A DNA stretch of 17,340 bases from RGIG426 sp045598065 (GTDB lineage Bacteria > Bacillota > Clostridia > Oscillospirales > Acutalibacteraceae), in contig JAZLLJ010000097.1 in NCBI GenBank assembly GCA_045598065.1, positions 1 through 17,340 on the forward strand, in the 5' to 3' direction. How positions within the stretch are numbered: position 1 is the stretch's first letter; every line of letters begins with the position of its first letter. This document shows positions 7,601 to 14,298 of the stretch, one piece after another. The notes beneath the pieces were generated by a model. It made no database searches. It was not told the DNA's origin and saw only the letters and a program-made list of their open reading frames with translations. Both the position numbers and the translations under genes were made by a program.

Positions 7601-8004
7601 TCATCCGTTACCGCGTTTTGCTTCCACTCTTTCAGAATGTCCAAAAGCAACGACAACTGTCCCACACTGCCTTCGCGAAACGGCAGTTCCCGTTTGTCCG
7701 CGGTTTCTTTCAACGCCTGATTGAGAAGCAGTAAGCGCGTGCCGTCATCCAGCGATTTTTTCCTTTTTTCGCCACTTTCACGCAAAATCACCTCAGCAAG
7801 CCGCGTAAAGCTGTATACCTTTACGCGAGAAGCCTCCTGCGGACCGAACGCTGCCAGCAATCGTTTTTCGGTTTCAAACGAAAACTGCTCCGGAACAAGT
7901 AAAACCGGGGAATTTTCCCGGTTTTGTTGCAAAAGTGCGCCGATGCGCTGTATCACTGTAAAGGTTTTTCCACTGCCACTTGTACCCAGTATCAACTGAA
8001 GCAT
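4627..8004 (-). CDS. addB: ATP-dependent helicase/nuclease subunit B (AddB)
   Basis: AddB is the second subunit of the AddAB complex, which processes double-strand breaks for recombination. The 1125-residue product (B. subtilis AddB is about 1,170) starts MLQLILGTSGSGKT, with the Walker A motif at residues 7-14. The C-terminal nuclease domain shows GSLIHALLE, GKIDRVDLFE and the catalytic IVDYKTG of the PD-(D/E)XK family. Cysteines for the 4Fe-4S cluster are present: one in TCPFLYFC and the CVRC-x5-C group near residues 1072-1081. I chose the ATG at 8002-8004 over the in-frame GTG at 8013, because an AGGAG site stands 8 nt before the ATG but would abut the GTG, and because family members start two or three residues before the P-loop strand. 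It follows ruvX by 38 nt. addA, normally its neighbour, is absent here. Confidence 0.95.
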   Translation of the reverse strand: MLQLILGTSGSGKTFTVIQRIGALLQQNRENSPVLLVPEQFSFETEKRLLAAFGPQEASRVKVYSFTRLAEVILRESGEKRKKSLDDGTRLLLLNQALKETADKRELPFREGSVGQLSLLLDILKEWKQNAVTDETASEVTAQLPPDSLLKKKLSDFGLVKNAFETLAFQGFDDPQELLSQAYDCLRQNEVGTGIYLFLDGFMGFTVQEERLLSCLVSRAAEVTAAVSTDTLSTQEEGLGLFMLPAETANRLIRLAKDSGTSVASPLYLIEDKRHNDEALCTLCSGIFRPDSETFEEETAAVTVLSCADKSEECKAAAREIRRFLRHGGRARDVAVVTRSMEEYRGSLEMALLTEGVPYSLDNRESIRGDALVETVCAALRAATGRFQTEDVLRLLKIGLSGFSPRSVAKLENYVYQWNVSGLAWKEPFTENPGGLSASVTEKTQGQLFYLNILRRRAVRPLLRLQNALSGAVDGKTFAEAVFTYLTDIRAPQMTRYTVRRLDENGQIAVADRTERVWDATMELLDVFAKGTSQLQTAKEWADLFSMTASAMDLGVLPQGLDAVQVGTADRIRLSEPRMVFLLGANEGEFPAVPASGGYLSDRERKTLKEKCGLRLSKDPERELTEERLYAYNALSAASETVVVTYARSNLAGESLAKSVLVTEIERLLPKCRKTRFCTDENWMPETPEEALSYYTSTYRSPTKLTAAVRKTLCEIPAQKARLDALERAAENRSWTFENPENAVRLFGKNMTLSATKIDAYYTCPFLYFCKHGLRVSPRKKAELNALESGSLIHALLENLVPRYRDVGFDTVTYEQVCEDVDRTVDAYAEETLGGLTEKTPRFLYLLSRLKRISTAVMWHLVEEQAQSEFTPVKFEWSIGNKDGDLKPFLLEAEDGGTVTVIGKIDRVDLFENEGVSYIRIVDYKTGEKAFNLADVMNGLNLQMLLYLFAVWENGGEYYENVSPAGILYMPATLPLVDGDGDVNKRKANQNKRLKMDGLLLADETVLRAMDRDLAGTYIPAVKSKNGFNGSSSKVATAEQLELLKRRSEKLLLQMATALWAGHVQACPTDEKTVCVRCDYRDVCGFETGDETRSSDYFPEELAKGKKTMGLLALAEEMESGEPLE

Positions 8005-8042
8005 TCGGCTCACTCCTCTCTCAAAAAATCACTTTTTTCGTC

Positions 8043-8453
8043 TTATCGGCGGCTATCCAAGTAATTTTGCAAAATAATCCCCGCCGCCACCATATCCACC
8101 GTCTGTTTGCGCTTTTTTCCGCGGACGTTGGTTTCGTTTAAATACCCGGTAGCGGCCACCGTTGTCAGCCGCTCGTCCCACAATTTTACCGGAAGGCCCG
8201 TCGCTGCTTCCAAATCGGCAGCAAACTCCTCCGCTCGCAACGCACTTTCGCCGCGGCTGCCATCCATATTGCAGGGGTGACCGACCACGATTTCACCCAC
8301 GCCCTTTTCTTTTGCCAGCGCCGCTACCGTTTCACATAAGCGGTCTAAATGTCGTTCTTCAATGGTTTTCACGGGGCTCGCCAAACTCTCGTTCACGTCC
8401 GAAACGGCAATTCCCGTTCGCGCAAGCCCCAAATCCACCGCTAAAATTTTCAT
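8043..8453 (-). CDS. ruvX: YqgF/RuvX family protein, putative Holliday junction resolvase
   Basis: The 136-residue product begins MKILAVDLGLARTGIAVSD, the RNase H-fold first strand with the metal-binding Asp7. It also has VVGHPCNMDGS (the "VGxPxxxDG" motif), LWDERLTT with Glu94, and Asp120 in KQTVDMVAA. These are the hallmarks of the YqgF family, implicated in RNA processing (16S rRNA 5' end) and proposed as resolvases. Length is typical. The ribosome binding site is AAGGA, about 10 nt before the ATG. It precedes addB by 38 nt and is probably cotranscribed with it. A possible weak promoter lies in the AT-rich 60 nt upstream, but I could not define one. Confidence 0.95.
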   Translation of the reverse strand: MKILAVDLGLARTGIAVSDVNESLASPVKTIEERHLDRLCETVAALAKEKGVGEIVVGHPCNMDGSRGESALRAEEFAADLEAATGLPVKLWDERLTTVAATGYLNETNVRGKKRKQTVDMVAAGIILQNYLDSRR

Positions 8454-8512
8454 GGTTTCTTCATCCTTATAGAGATAATAGAAATATTGCTCACAATTTT
8501 TTCACAGTATTT

Positions 8513-8995
8513 TTAATTTGTATCAAGTATTTCGTAATTTCCTTGTTTCAAGTCTTCGCATATCTTTGATATTGCATCCATAACAGAAAATGTTGAAGGA
8601 TACGGTTTTTCTCCTACTATGAATGTTTTGAACACGGCCTTACTTGTGGTACGAGAAAAAGAATCTCTTGAATCAGGAATAGGATTAGATATCCTAAATT
8701 TTATTTGAACCAAGTCAAGGGTATTTCCTTGAGCATCTACCGGATAAAAATCTATGTATACAGAATTACTACGAGTACTTTGGCGTTTCTTAATGATTTG
8801 AAATTCGTTCTCATATAAAACACTGAGAATACTATGTATAAAGTCCTCATAAGCTATTCGTTTTCCTTCGGAAACAAAGAACTTTTTCTTAATATTTTGT
8901 GGATGTTGTATGGGTAGTATTTCAGACGATTGTGCAAAATCAGTAAGGACCGCTACAATATCTAATGAATGTTTGTGCTTCCCGAATCGCTTCAT
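8513..8995 (-). CDS. Hypothetical protein, AT-rich orphan inserted between rluB and ruvX
   Basis: A 160-residue ORF begins MKRFGKHKHSLDIVAVLTDF and ends KQGNYEILDTN. I do not recognise it: there is no signal peptide, membrane segment or known catalytic motif, and it looks like a soluble alpha/beta protein with alternating hydrophobic strands (SVYIDFYPVD, LVQIKFRI). Base use differs sharply from its neighbours: 20 of 60 bases are G/C in 8701-8760, against 35 of 60 in the rluB stretch 9121-9180. An in-frame TAG directly precedes the ATG at 8993-8995, so the start cannot lie further up. A weak GGGGTG ribosome binding site is 8 nt upstream. It interrupts an otherwise GC-richer same-strand gene row, which suggests recent acquisition. 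It is likely real, because the frame is long and the composition consistent, but its function is unknown. Confidence 0.7.
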   Translation of the reverse strand: MKRFGKHKHSLDIVAVLTDFAQSSEILPIQHPQNIKKKFFVSEGKRIAYEDFIHSILSVLYENEFQIIKKRQSTRSNSVYIDFYPVDAQGNTLDLVQIKFRISNPIPDSRDSFSRTTSKAVFKTFIVGEKPYPSTFSVMDAISKICEDLKQGNYEILDTN

Positions 8996-9055
8996 CTATT
9001 TCACACCCCATCTTCACACGTATCTTACCAAACACCGTGTCCCGTTTTCGGAACA

Positions 9056-9835
9056 TCATCGATGGTTTTGAATGTATTTTGCGGCACCGCGCAATTTTTC
9101 GTCTGCGCCGGAGGCCAAAAGCAGCGCTTTGACCTCTTTCCCCTCTAAATACCGCCATTTGCCTACCGGCACACCGCCGATCTTCACGGTGGCGATACTT
9201 GTCCGCTTTAAGCGGATGACCTCCAAGCCGAGGCACTCGCACATCCGGCGGATTTGGCGGTTGCGCCCTTCGTAAATGGTCATTTGAAACACCGTGCGCT
9301 CCGGCTCTTTCACCATAACCGTCACTTCGGCAGGTGCGGTTTTGCGTCCGTCCAGCACAATGCCGTCTTGCAGCCGTGCCGCCTGTTCTTCCGTCATCGC
9401 GGCACGCACCGTTACCCGATAGGTTTTGGGGACGTGATGTTTCGGATGGGAAACGGCGTTGGCAAACTCGCCGTCGTTGGTAAGCAACAACAGCCCTTCG
9501 GAGTCTCGGTCCAAGCGGCCGATGGGATACAGGCGCACGCCCACATCCGCCACCAAATCCGCCACACATTTGCGCCCTTGCTCATCCGCAAGCGTGGTCA
9601 CAACGCCACGCGGCTTATTGAGCAACACGTAGGTGTATTCCTGCGGTTTTTCACCGATGTTGCCGAGTTTTTTGCCTGCCACGGTAATGGTGTCTCGGCG
9701 AGCATCCGCTTTGTCTCCCAACGAGGCAGGATGCCCGTTCACTTTCACCTTGCCGGCGGCAATGAGTTCCTCGGCCTTGCGACGGGAAGCCACCCCGTAC
9801 TCCGACAGTATTTTTTGCAATCGTTCCTGTGCCAT
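9056..9835 (-). CDS. rluB: 23S rRNA pseudouridine synthase, RluB/RsuA family
   Basis: The 259-residue product modifies a uridine in large-subunit rRNA (RluB: U2605 in E. coli numbering). The N-terminal S4 RNA-binding domain (residues 2-60, ERLQKILSEYGVASRRKAEE) is followed by the catalytic domain with LLNKPRGVV, the signature GRLDRDSEGLLLLTNDG with catalytic Asp109, and EGRNRQIRRM. The start is the ATG at 9833-9835, preceded by AAGGAG; an in-frame upstream ATG at 9889 overlaps the carboxypeptidase gene and lacks a ribosome binding site. It lies 10 nt after the carboxypeptidase stop codon, so the two are probably cotranscribed, as in many Clostridia. The exact target within the RsuA/RluB/E/F group is inferred. 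Confidence 0.93.
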   Translation of the reverse strand: MAQERLQKILSEYGVASRRKAEELIAAGKVKVNGHPASLGDKADARRDTITVAGKKLGNIGEKPQEYTYVLLNKPRGVVTTLADEQGRKCVADLVADVGVRLYPIGRLDRDSEGLLLLTNDGEFANAVSHPKHHVPKTYRVTVRAAMTEEQAARLQDGIVLDGRKTAPAEVTVMVKEPERTVFQMTIYEGRNRQIRRMCECLGLEVIRLKRTSIATVKIGGVPVGKWRYLEGKEVKALLLASGADEKLRGAAKYIQNHR

Positions 9836-9845
9836 AACGTTCTCC

Positions 9846-11000
9846 TTATCTAAACGTAAAAAGGGAGTAAAACAATGTGATAAACGCATCCGCCGTCCGC
9901 CGCCAAAAAGATGCGGCAGGTGCGCCGGACACGGCTGTTTTCGTTGTAATCTCGGCGGTAGCGACCGGCTGACCGTTCCAAAAATAGGTCACAAATCCCA
10001 CCGCTTTTTCAGGTTGTACCGGCGCAAACAATACCGGCGTTTGCCACGTGACGGTCGAGGTAATGTCGCACACGTCCGCCCCGTTCGGTAATACCGCCGT
10101 TACGGGAGTTGTCGCGAGTTCTGCCGTTTTTTTGTCGCCGCCTGCCACCGAAAGCGACGGAAGCGGCGGCGGTAGCAGGGTTTCGGCTTTCACCGCGGAA
10201 AACCCCACTTCGTACAACGCTTTGTGGTCACTCCAATACTCGTGGCCGTTGAGTGTGACGGCAATCAGCGTCAATCCATCCCGTCGCACTGCCGACACAA
10301 GACAGCGTTTGGCGTTGTCTGTGTAGCCGGTTTTTAAGCCCACGCATCCGTCCACCATCGACAACAGTCGGTTGTGGTTACAGACGGTCACTTTCCGGCC
10401 GCTAATCGTGATTTCGGCGGATTTTTTTGCGCACACGTCCGCCAGATGCGGTTTAGAAAGCACTGCCGCGCCTAAAAGCGCCATATCGTAGGCCGAGGCC
10501 GCGTGTCCCTCGGCATCCAGTCCAGACGGCGTCACAAAATGACTGTCGTACATCCCGAGTTCTGCGGCTTTGCGGTTCATCCGTGCGGCAAACTGTACAA
10601 GATTGCCGTCTATCAGCAGCGCCAGCGCCGTTGCCGCATCGTTTCCCGACTCCAAAAGCATCCCCGTGACAAGGTCGCCGACCGAAAGGGTGTCGTTTGG
10701 TTTCAGGCCGAGCGTTGTCCCCTCGATACCGGAAGCCGCGGCAGGAACGGACACTACCGTGTCCCACGCAAGACATTCTTCTGCCAAAAGCGCCGTCATC
10801 AACTTGGTTGTGCTCGCCATCGGCCGCGGTGTATGCGCCTCTTTTTCGCAAAGCACCGTTTTGGTCATCGGCTCATACAGCACCGCCGACAGAGACGATA
10901 TCGCCGGCATCTCCGCTTGCAGGCAAGTTTCGGCGCAAACGGACATTCCGCTCACCGCCGCCAAAACAAACACCGCTATTATGCACAAAACCCGTTTCAT
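9846..11000 (-). CDS. D-alanyl-D-alanine carboxypeptidase (peptidase S11, DacF/PBP5-like)
   Basis: This secreted low-molecular-weight penicillin-binding protein trims the terminal D-Ala from peptidoglycan stem peptides. The 384-residue product has a signal peptide (residues 1-23), the SxxK motif S63-T-T-K66 with nucleophile Ser63, the SGN motif at 118-120 and the KTG motif at 223-225, all intact. A C-terminal beta-rich domain follows, and the last 20 residues (FWRRTADAFITLFYSLFTFR) form the amphipathic helix that anchors such enzymes to the outer face of the membrane. Its place between ytfJ and rluB matches dacF-type genes in sporulating Clostridia. The ribosome binding site GGGAGGGG is part of a strong hairpin (11007-11033), so translation may be controlled or coupled to upstream transcription. 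A spore-specific versus vegetative role cannot be told from sequence. Confidence 0.95.
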   Translation of the reverse strand: MKRVLCIIAVFVLAAVSGMSVCAETCLQAEMPAISSLSAVLYEPMTKTVLCEKEAHTPRPMASTTKLMTALLAEECLAWDTVVSVPAAASGIEGTTLGLKPNDTLSVGDLVTGMLLESGNDAATALALLIDGNLVQFAARMNRKAAELGMYDSHFVTPSGLDAEGHAASAYDMALLGAAVLSKPHLADVCAKKSAEITISGRKVTVCNHNRLLSMVDGCVGLKTGYTDNAKRCLVSAVRRDGLTLIAVTLNGHEYWSDHKALYEVGFSAVKAETLLPPPLPSLSVAGGDKKTAELATTPVTAVLPNGADVCDITSTVTWQTPVLFAPVQPEKAVGFVTYFWNGQPVATAEITTKTAVSGAPAASFWRRTADAFITLFYSLFTFR

Positions 11001-11004
11001 AAAA

Positions 11005-11033
11005 CCCCTCCCGCATACAGCGTATGCGGGAGG
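11005..11033 (-). other. Hairpin covering the ribosome binding site of the carboxypeptidase gene
   Basis: A perfect 12-bp stem (CCTCCCGCATAC, loop GCT, GTATGCGGGAGG; 11007-11033) lies between ytfJ and the carboxypeptidase gene. Its 3' arm contains the GGGAGG of the ribosome binding site, and the start codon follows 6 nt later (GGTTTT). The T run is only four long, so it could act as a weak terminator, an RNA-processing signal or a translational block. Structure seen; role inferred. Confidence 0.75.
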
Positions 11034-11048
11034 ATCCGTTTTTCATTC

Positions 11049-11426
11049 TTACTGGTTTTCGATGGCTTTGTCCTTTTTCGAGAAGGTGTCTTTCAGGCGA
11101 TCCACCAGCGTCGGCACCGAAGCCACAATAGATTCCGCTGTACCCGGTTTTTCGTTGATGGGAAGCACTTGCACCTTTTTGTCCACCACAGACAAAAAGG
11201 CAATCGGCGTAATGGTGATACCGGCGCCGCTTCCGCCGCCGAAACGACCGTCCGCTTTGGTAGGAAGATCCGATCCGCCGCCGGCAAACCCGTAGGTCAC
11301 TTTGGAAATCGGAATCAGCGTCACTTCACCGACCGCAATCGGTTGACCGATAACGGTGTTAACGTCCACCATTTCTTTGATTTTGTCCATCGAGATTCCG
11401 AGGACACTCTGCACATTTTTTTCCAT
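11049..11426 (-). CDS. ytfJ: YtfJ/GerW family sporulation protein
   Basis: The 125-residue product begins MEKNVQSVLGISMDKIKEMV, then has VIGQPI and VTLIPISKVTYGFAGGGSD, a glycine-rich GRFGGGSGAGITITPIAFL segment and a C-terminal helix (VPTLVDRLKDTF). This is the YtfJ (GerW) family, forespore-expressed in Bacillus and needed there for efficient germination; its biochemical role is unknown. The start at 11424-11426 is chosen because GGAGG lies about 10 nt before it and homologues begin at this Met; the longer in-frame extension to 11540 runs into the DUF2953 gene. The gene is 26 nt behind DUF2953 and precedes the D,D-carboxypeptidase, the order seen in many sporulating Clostridia. It supports, but does not prove, that the organism or its ancestors sporulate. 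Confidence 0.93.
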   Translation of the reverse strand: MEKNVQSVLGISMDKIKEMVDVNTVIGQPIAVGEVTLIPISKVTYGFAGGGSDLPTKADGRFGGGSGAGITITPIAFLSVVDKKVQVLPINEKPGTAESIVASVPTLVDRLKDTFSKKDKAIENQ

Positions 11427-11452
11427 ATCGTAACTGCCTCCTTCAAGCACAT

Positions 11453-12157
11453 TTAAGACCGTTGTTTTTTCAGTTCTCCCACTGACGGCATTTTGAGATA
11501 TCCAATCAACATCCGCAAGGCCGCCACGACGATACGCCACAGGCTGACGCTGACGACTACGTCAAAGGTAAACTGCGTTTTCTCTAAACAAAAGGCAGGG
11601 ACAAGCCGCACCTGTTGTTTTTTCACTTTCAATTTGCTCTCGATGATACCAAGCGCAGGATACACCGTTGCACACAGTTTCCCGAACGTCAGCGCCGTTT
11701 GCGCCGCATCCTCCCCTGCAATCTCTCCATCGGCATAGAGTTTTTTCACCGTAATCGCATCCACGATGCGGCTGAGGGTAGTCATCACCAGTCCGGCGAG
11801 TTCTTTCAGCCATGCCGCCGCCGCCATAATCCCGTTTTCTTTCAGTTCCTTGGCGCGTTTTTTCAGCGACAAAAAATCTTTTTTCTTTTTTCCCTCGCCG
11901 TCCGGCTTTTTCTTTTCTTTTTTCTTCTTAGCCGGCTTGTCCGCTTTTTCTTTCTTCGGATTTTTTTCCTTTTTCGGCTCTTTTTCCGGCTTTTCTTTCT
12001 TAGGCGCGAGTTTGATGGGAATACACAGCACCCACAATCTCGCCATGAGCTCCTCCCCGTATTTCACACGCAATCGCACGGGAACGATAAGCAACAGCAA
12101 AATCAGTGCCAGCAATCCCAACAATACCCACCCTATGATTTTTAAGGCAAGCATCAT
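11453..12157 (-). CDS. DUF2953-like membrane-anchored protein
   Basis: The 234-residue product has one N-terminal transmembrane segment (residues 3-27, MLALKIIGWVLLGLLALILL), a short strand region, a strongly basic Lys/Glu/Pro low-complexity stretch at about 52-98 and a C-terminal domain whose KLYADGEIAGEDAAQTALTF and VPAFCLEKTQFTFDV segments match the DUF2953 pattern. In Clostridia, DUF2953 proteins usually sit between scpB and ytfJ, as here. Function is unknown; the context suggests a sporulation or envelope role. Two tandem ATG codons (12152-12157) could both serve as start; a GAGAGGAAG site precedes them. The Lys-rich tract is likely a flexible cytoplasm- or wall-facing spacer. Confidence 0.8.
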   Translation of the reverse strand: MMLALKIIGWVLLGLLALILLLLIVPVRLRVKYGEELMARLWVLCIPIKLAPKKEKPEKEPKKEKNPKKEKADKPAKKKKEKKKPDGEGKKKKDFLSLKKRAKELKENGIMAAAAWLKELAGLVMTTLSRIVDAITVKKLYADGEIAGEDAAQTALTFGKLCATVYPALGIIESKLKVKKQQVRLVPAFCLEKTQFTFDVVVSVSLWRIVVAALRMLIGYLKMPSVGELKKQRS

Positions 12158-12175
12158 CGGCTTCCTCTCCCACGT

Positions 12176-12817
12176 TTATTCGTCGGTTTCCAAGGTTATT
12201 TGGTCTTGTTCCGCTTCGGCAGACAGTTTTTTCGCCTGTTCCGCCAGTTCCACAATATCTTCGAGTGTCGCTTCCATCGGCGTTTCCTCTCCGTTTTCCG
12301 CCACTTCCATCTGCGGCAGAGGCGGCAGTTCTTCCAAACTAGACACGCTGAAACACCGCAGAAAATCTTTGGTCGTGCCGTAAAGAAGCGGACGGCCGGG
12401 CAGTTCCAATCGGCCTTTTTCTTCAATCAGGCTCTTGGCAACAAGGCCCTGCATCACCGCCGAGCAATCCACGCCGCGGACCTGCTCCACGTAGGCGCGC
12501 GTCACCGGCTGGTTATACGCCACAATCGCAAGCACTTCCATGGCCGCTTGCGAAAGCGGCGTGTTGCGACGAATTTCCATCGCTTTTCGCACGTAGTCTG
12601 CATAGTTGCGGTTGCTGCACAACTGATAGGCGTTGTCCAACTTCACCATCGTAATGCCGCCGCCACGCGTATTGTAGTCGCTCATCAAATCATCAGCAAA
12701 CTTGCCGGCGGTCGCTTCGTCAATCTCCAACACTTCCGCCAAACGGGAACACTCGACCGGTTCGCCGCTGGCAAACAACACGGCTTCAATCGCCGCCATA
12801 TATTTCTTAATCTCCAT
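12176..12817 (-). CDS. scpB: Segregation and condensation protein B (ScpB)
   Basis: ScpB forms the kleisin-associated winged-helix dimer of the SMC-ScpA-ScpB condensin, which organises and separates replicated chromosomes. The 213-residue product begins MEIKKYMAAIEAVLFASGEP (typical ScpB start), continues with RLAEVLEID and contains LSQAAMEVLAIVAYNQPVTR and VEQVRGVDCSAVMQGL, both characteristic of ScpB. The C-terminal tail is acidic (QDQITLETDE). Its start codon overlaps the end of scpA by 11 nt, indicating translational coupling of the two partners. Confidence 0.97.
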   Translation of the reverse strand: MEIKKYMAAIEAVLFASGEPVECSRLAEVLEIDEATAGKFADDLMSDYNTRGGGITMVKLDNAYQLCSNRNYADYVRKAMEIRRNTPLSQAAMEVLAIVAYNQPVTRAYVEQVRGVDCSAVMQGLVAKSLIEEKGRLELPGRPLLYGTTKDFLRCFSVSSLEELPPLPQMEVAENGEETPMEATLEDIVELAEQAKKLSAEAEQDQITLETDE

Positions 12818-13568
12818 CTTCGATCGTCATCCCCTGTATCAATTCTTGTTCGTCGCCCTCGTGATATTCACCGAGCATCTCCACGTTTTGCTCCGCGCCC
12901 TCGCCGCTCACCGTCACACGGTTTTGTTTAACGAGTTCCAAAAGCGCCAAAAACGTGGCAACTAAATCCGAACGGCTTTCCGCCTTTTCAAACAGCGCTT
13001 CGTATTTCACTTTGCCGCCGGTATACAGTTTCCGAAGCACAAAGGAAATCTTCGATGCCACCGACACGATTTTATGTGTCACGATGCCGCTAAACGCCTG
13101 CGCCGGCGGAGGCAATCGCCGTTTTCCGCGGCCGGCAGCAGCGATATATGCATCGCGAATATCCGTTGCCGGATGGATACGGCGATAGGTCAAATCCGGC
13201 TCGACCTCCTCCGGCGTACGGATAAAGAGGTCGCCTCCCACGTTGCGCAGCGCCAGTCTGCGCGCCGCTTCCTGGCAGATTTGGTAACTGATGAGTTCTC
13301 GCACCAAATCGGCGCGCGGATCGTCTTCTTCCTCATGGCGCGGCAACAGCATTGCTGATTTGATATAGACGAGACGCGCCGCCATATCGAGGAAATCGCT
13401 CGTGACGTCCATATCCATTTCCTGCATCAGCGCGATGGTATCCATATACTGCCTAAGCACTTCCGCAATCGGAATATCGGTGATTTGGATTTTATTCTTT
13501 TGTACGAGTTGCAACAGTAAATCGAGCGGTCCCTCGAATACCGGCAACTTGTAGCAAATGGCTTCCAT
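12807..13568 (-). CDS. scpA: Segregation and condensation protein A (ScpA)
   Basis: ScpA is the kleisin that bridges the SMC heads. The 253-residue product opens with YKLPVFEGPLDLLLQLVQKN, followed by IQITDIPIAEVLRQYMD and FLDMAARLVYIKSAMLLP, the highly conserved N-terminal ScpA block. The C-terminal winged-helix part contains VATFLALLELVKQNRV. Length is usual. It starts 12 nt after the M50 protease gene and overlaps scpB, so the three are one operon. Confidence 0.97.
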   Translation of the reverse strand: MEAICYKLPVFEGPLDLLLQLVQKNKIQITDIPIAEVLRQYMDTIALMQEMDMDVTSDFLDMAARLVYIKSAMLLPRHEEEDDPRADLVRELISYQICQEAARRLALRNVGGDLFIRTPEEVEPDLTYRRIHPATDIRDAYIAAAGRGKRRLPPPAQAFSGIVTHKIVSVASKISFVLRKLYTGGKVKYEALFEKAESRSDLVATFLALLELVKQNRVTVSGEGAEQNVEMLGEYHEGDEQELIQGMTIEDGD

Positions 13569-13580
13569 AGAGTTTTCTCC

Positions 13581-14276
13581 TTAAAAGAACATAGTAAACG
13601 GCAACCCGAGCGGCAAACACAAAAGTCCGCCCACCGCACCGACCAAAAACGACAACGGAGCATCCAGCACCGGCGACAAAATCAGTACGAACAACGCAAT
13701 CATAATCATCTGCTGATTGCGCTCAATCCACCAGTTGACTTTATCCGGCAACAGCGGCGCAATAATGTGTGAGCCGTCCAACGGAAAAATGGGCAACAGA
13801 TTGAAGACCGCAAGGCAGATGTTGATACGGGCAAACAAGTACACAAAAATAACTTCTACATACGCTGTCACCATCGAGTTCGTACCGAAAACAACCATCG
13901 CCACGCGGAGCATTACCAATCCCAAAAAGGCCAAAAGCAGGTTGGAAACCGGACCGGCAAGTGCCGTCAGCGCCATTCCCTTTTTCGGGCGCTTAAAGTT
14001 GGCGGCGTTCACCGGAACGGGCTTGGCGTAACCGAAACCGCAAAGGAGCATCATCACCGTTCCAATCGGATCAAGGTGCGCGAGTGGGTTAAACGTCAAC
14101 CGCCGTTGCCATTTCGGGGTGTTGTCCCCCAATTTATACGCCACAAACGCGTGGGCCAATTCGTGAAACGGCAATGACACGAAAACGAGCAGGGCAAACA
14201 TAACAATCATCAACCCGGCGACCAAAAAATCACCGGATTTGATACATCCGAATAACTGAAAAATAGGACTTGACAT
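13581..14276 (-). CDS. Site-2 protease family membrane protein (peptidase M50)
   Basis: The 231-residue polytopic membrane protein has the zinc-binding HELAH motif at residues 38-42 inside the first core helix, the NPLAHLDPIG segment at 63-72 and the distal zinc ligand Asp167 in NLLPIFPLDGS. Such intramembrane metalloproteases cut transmembrane substrates (SpoIVFB/RseP-like activity) and commonly sit just upstream of scpA in Clostridia; the natural substrate is unknown. The start ATG follows GGAGG by 8 nt. Only 22 nt separate it from the stop of the upstream phosphatase-like gene, with no terminator, so either there is readthrough or the promoter lies inside that gene. Confidence 0.94.
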   Translation of the reverse strand: MSSPIFQLFGCIKSGDFLVAGLMIVMFALLVFVSLPFHELAHAFVAYKLGDNTPKWQRRLTFNPLAHLDPIGTVMMLLCGFGYAKPVPVNAANFKRPKKGMALTALAGPVSNLLLAFLGLVMLRVAMVVFGTNSMVTAYVEVIFVYLFARINICLAVFNLLPIFPLDGSHIIAPLLPDKVNWWIERNQQMIMIALFVLILSPVLDAPLSFLVGAVGGLLCLPLGLPFTMFF

Positions 14277-14298
14277 GAACTCTTCCTCCCGAAGATAT

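Noticed and set aside
9020..9056. Possible terminator after rluB (GTTCCG AAAA CGGGAC)
   Set aside because: The stem is only 6 bp with one G-U pair and no T tract follows.
8940..9569. Alternative minus-strand frame running from rluB into the orphan gene (ending IREAQTFIRYCSGPY)
   Set aside because: Most of it is a frame shadow of rluB, with Arg/Gly-rich nonsense. Only its last part lies in the spacer, and a frameshift joining it to the orphan is not supported by composition or homology I can see.
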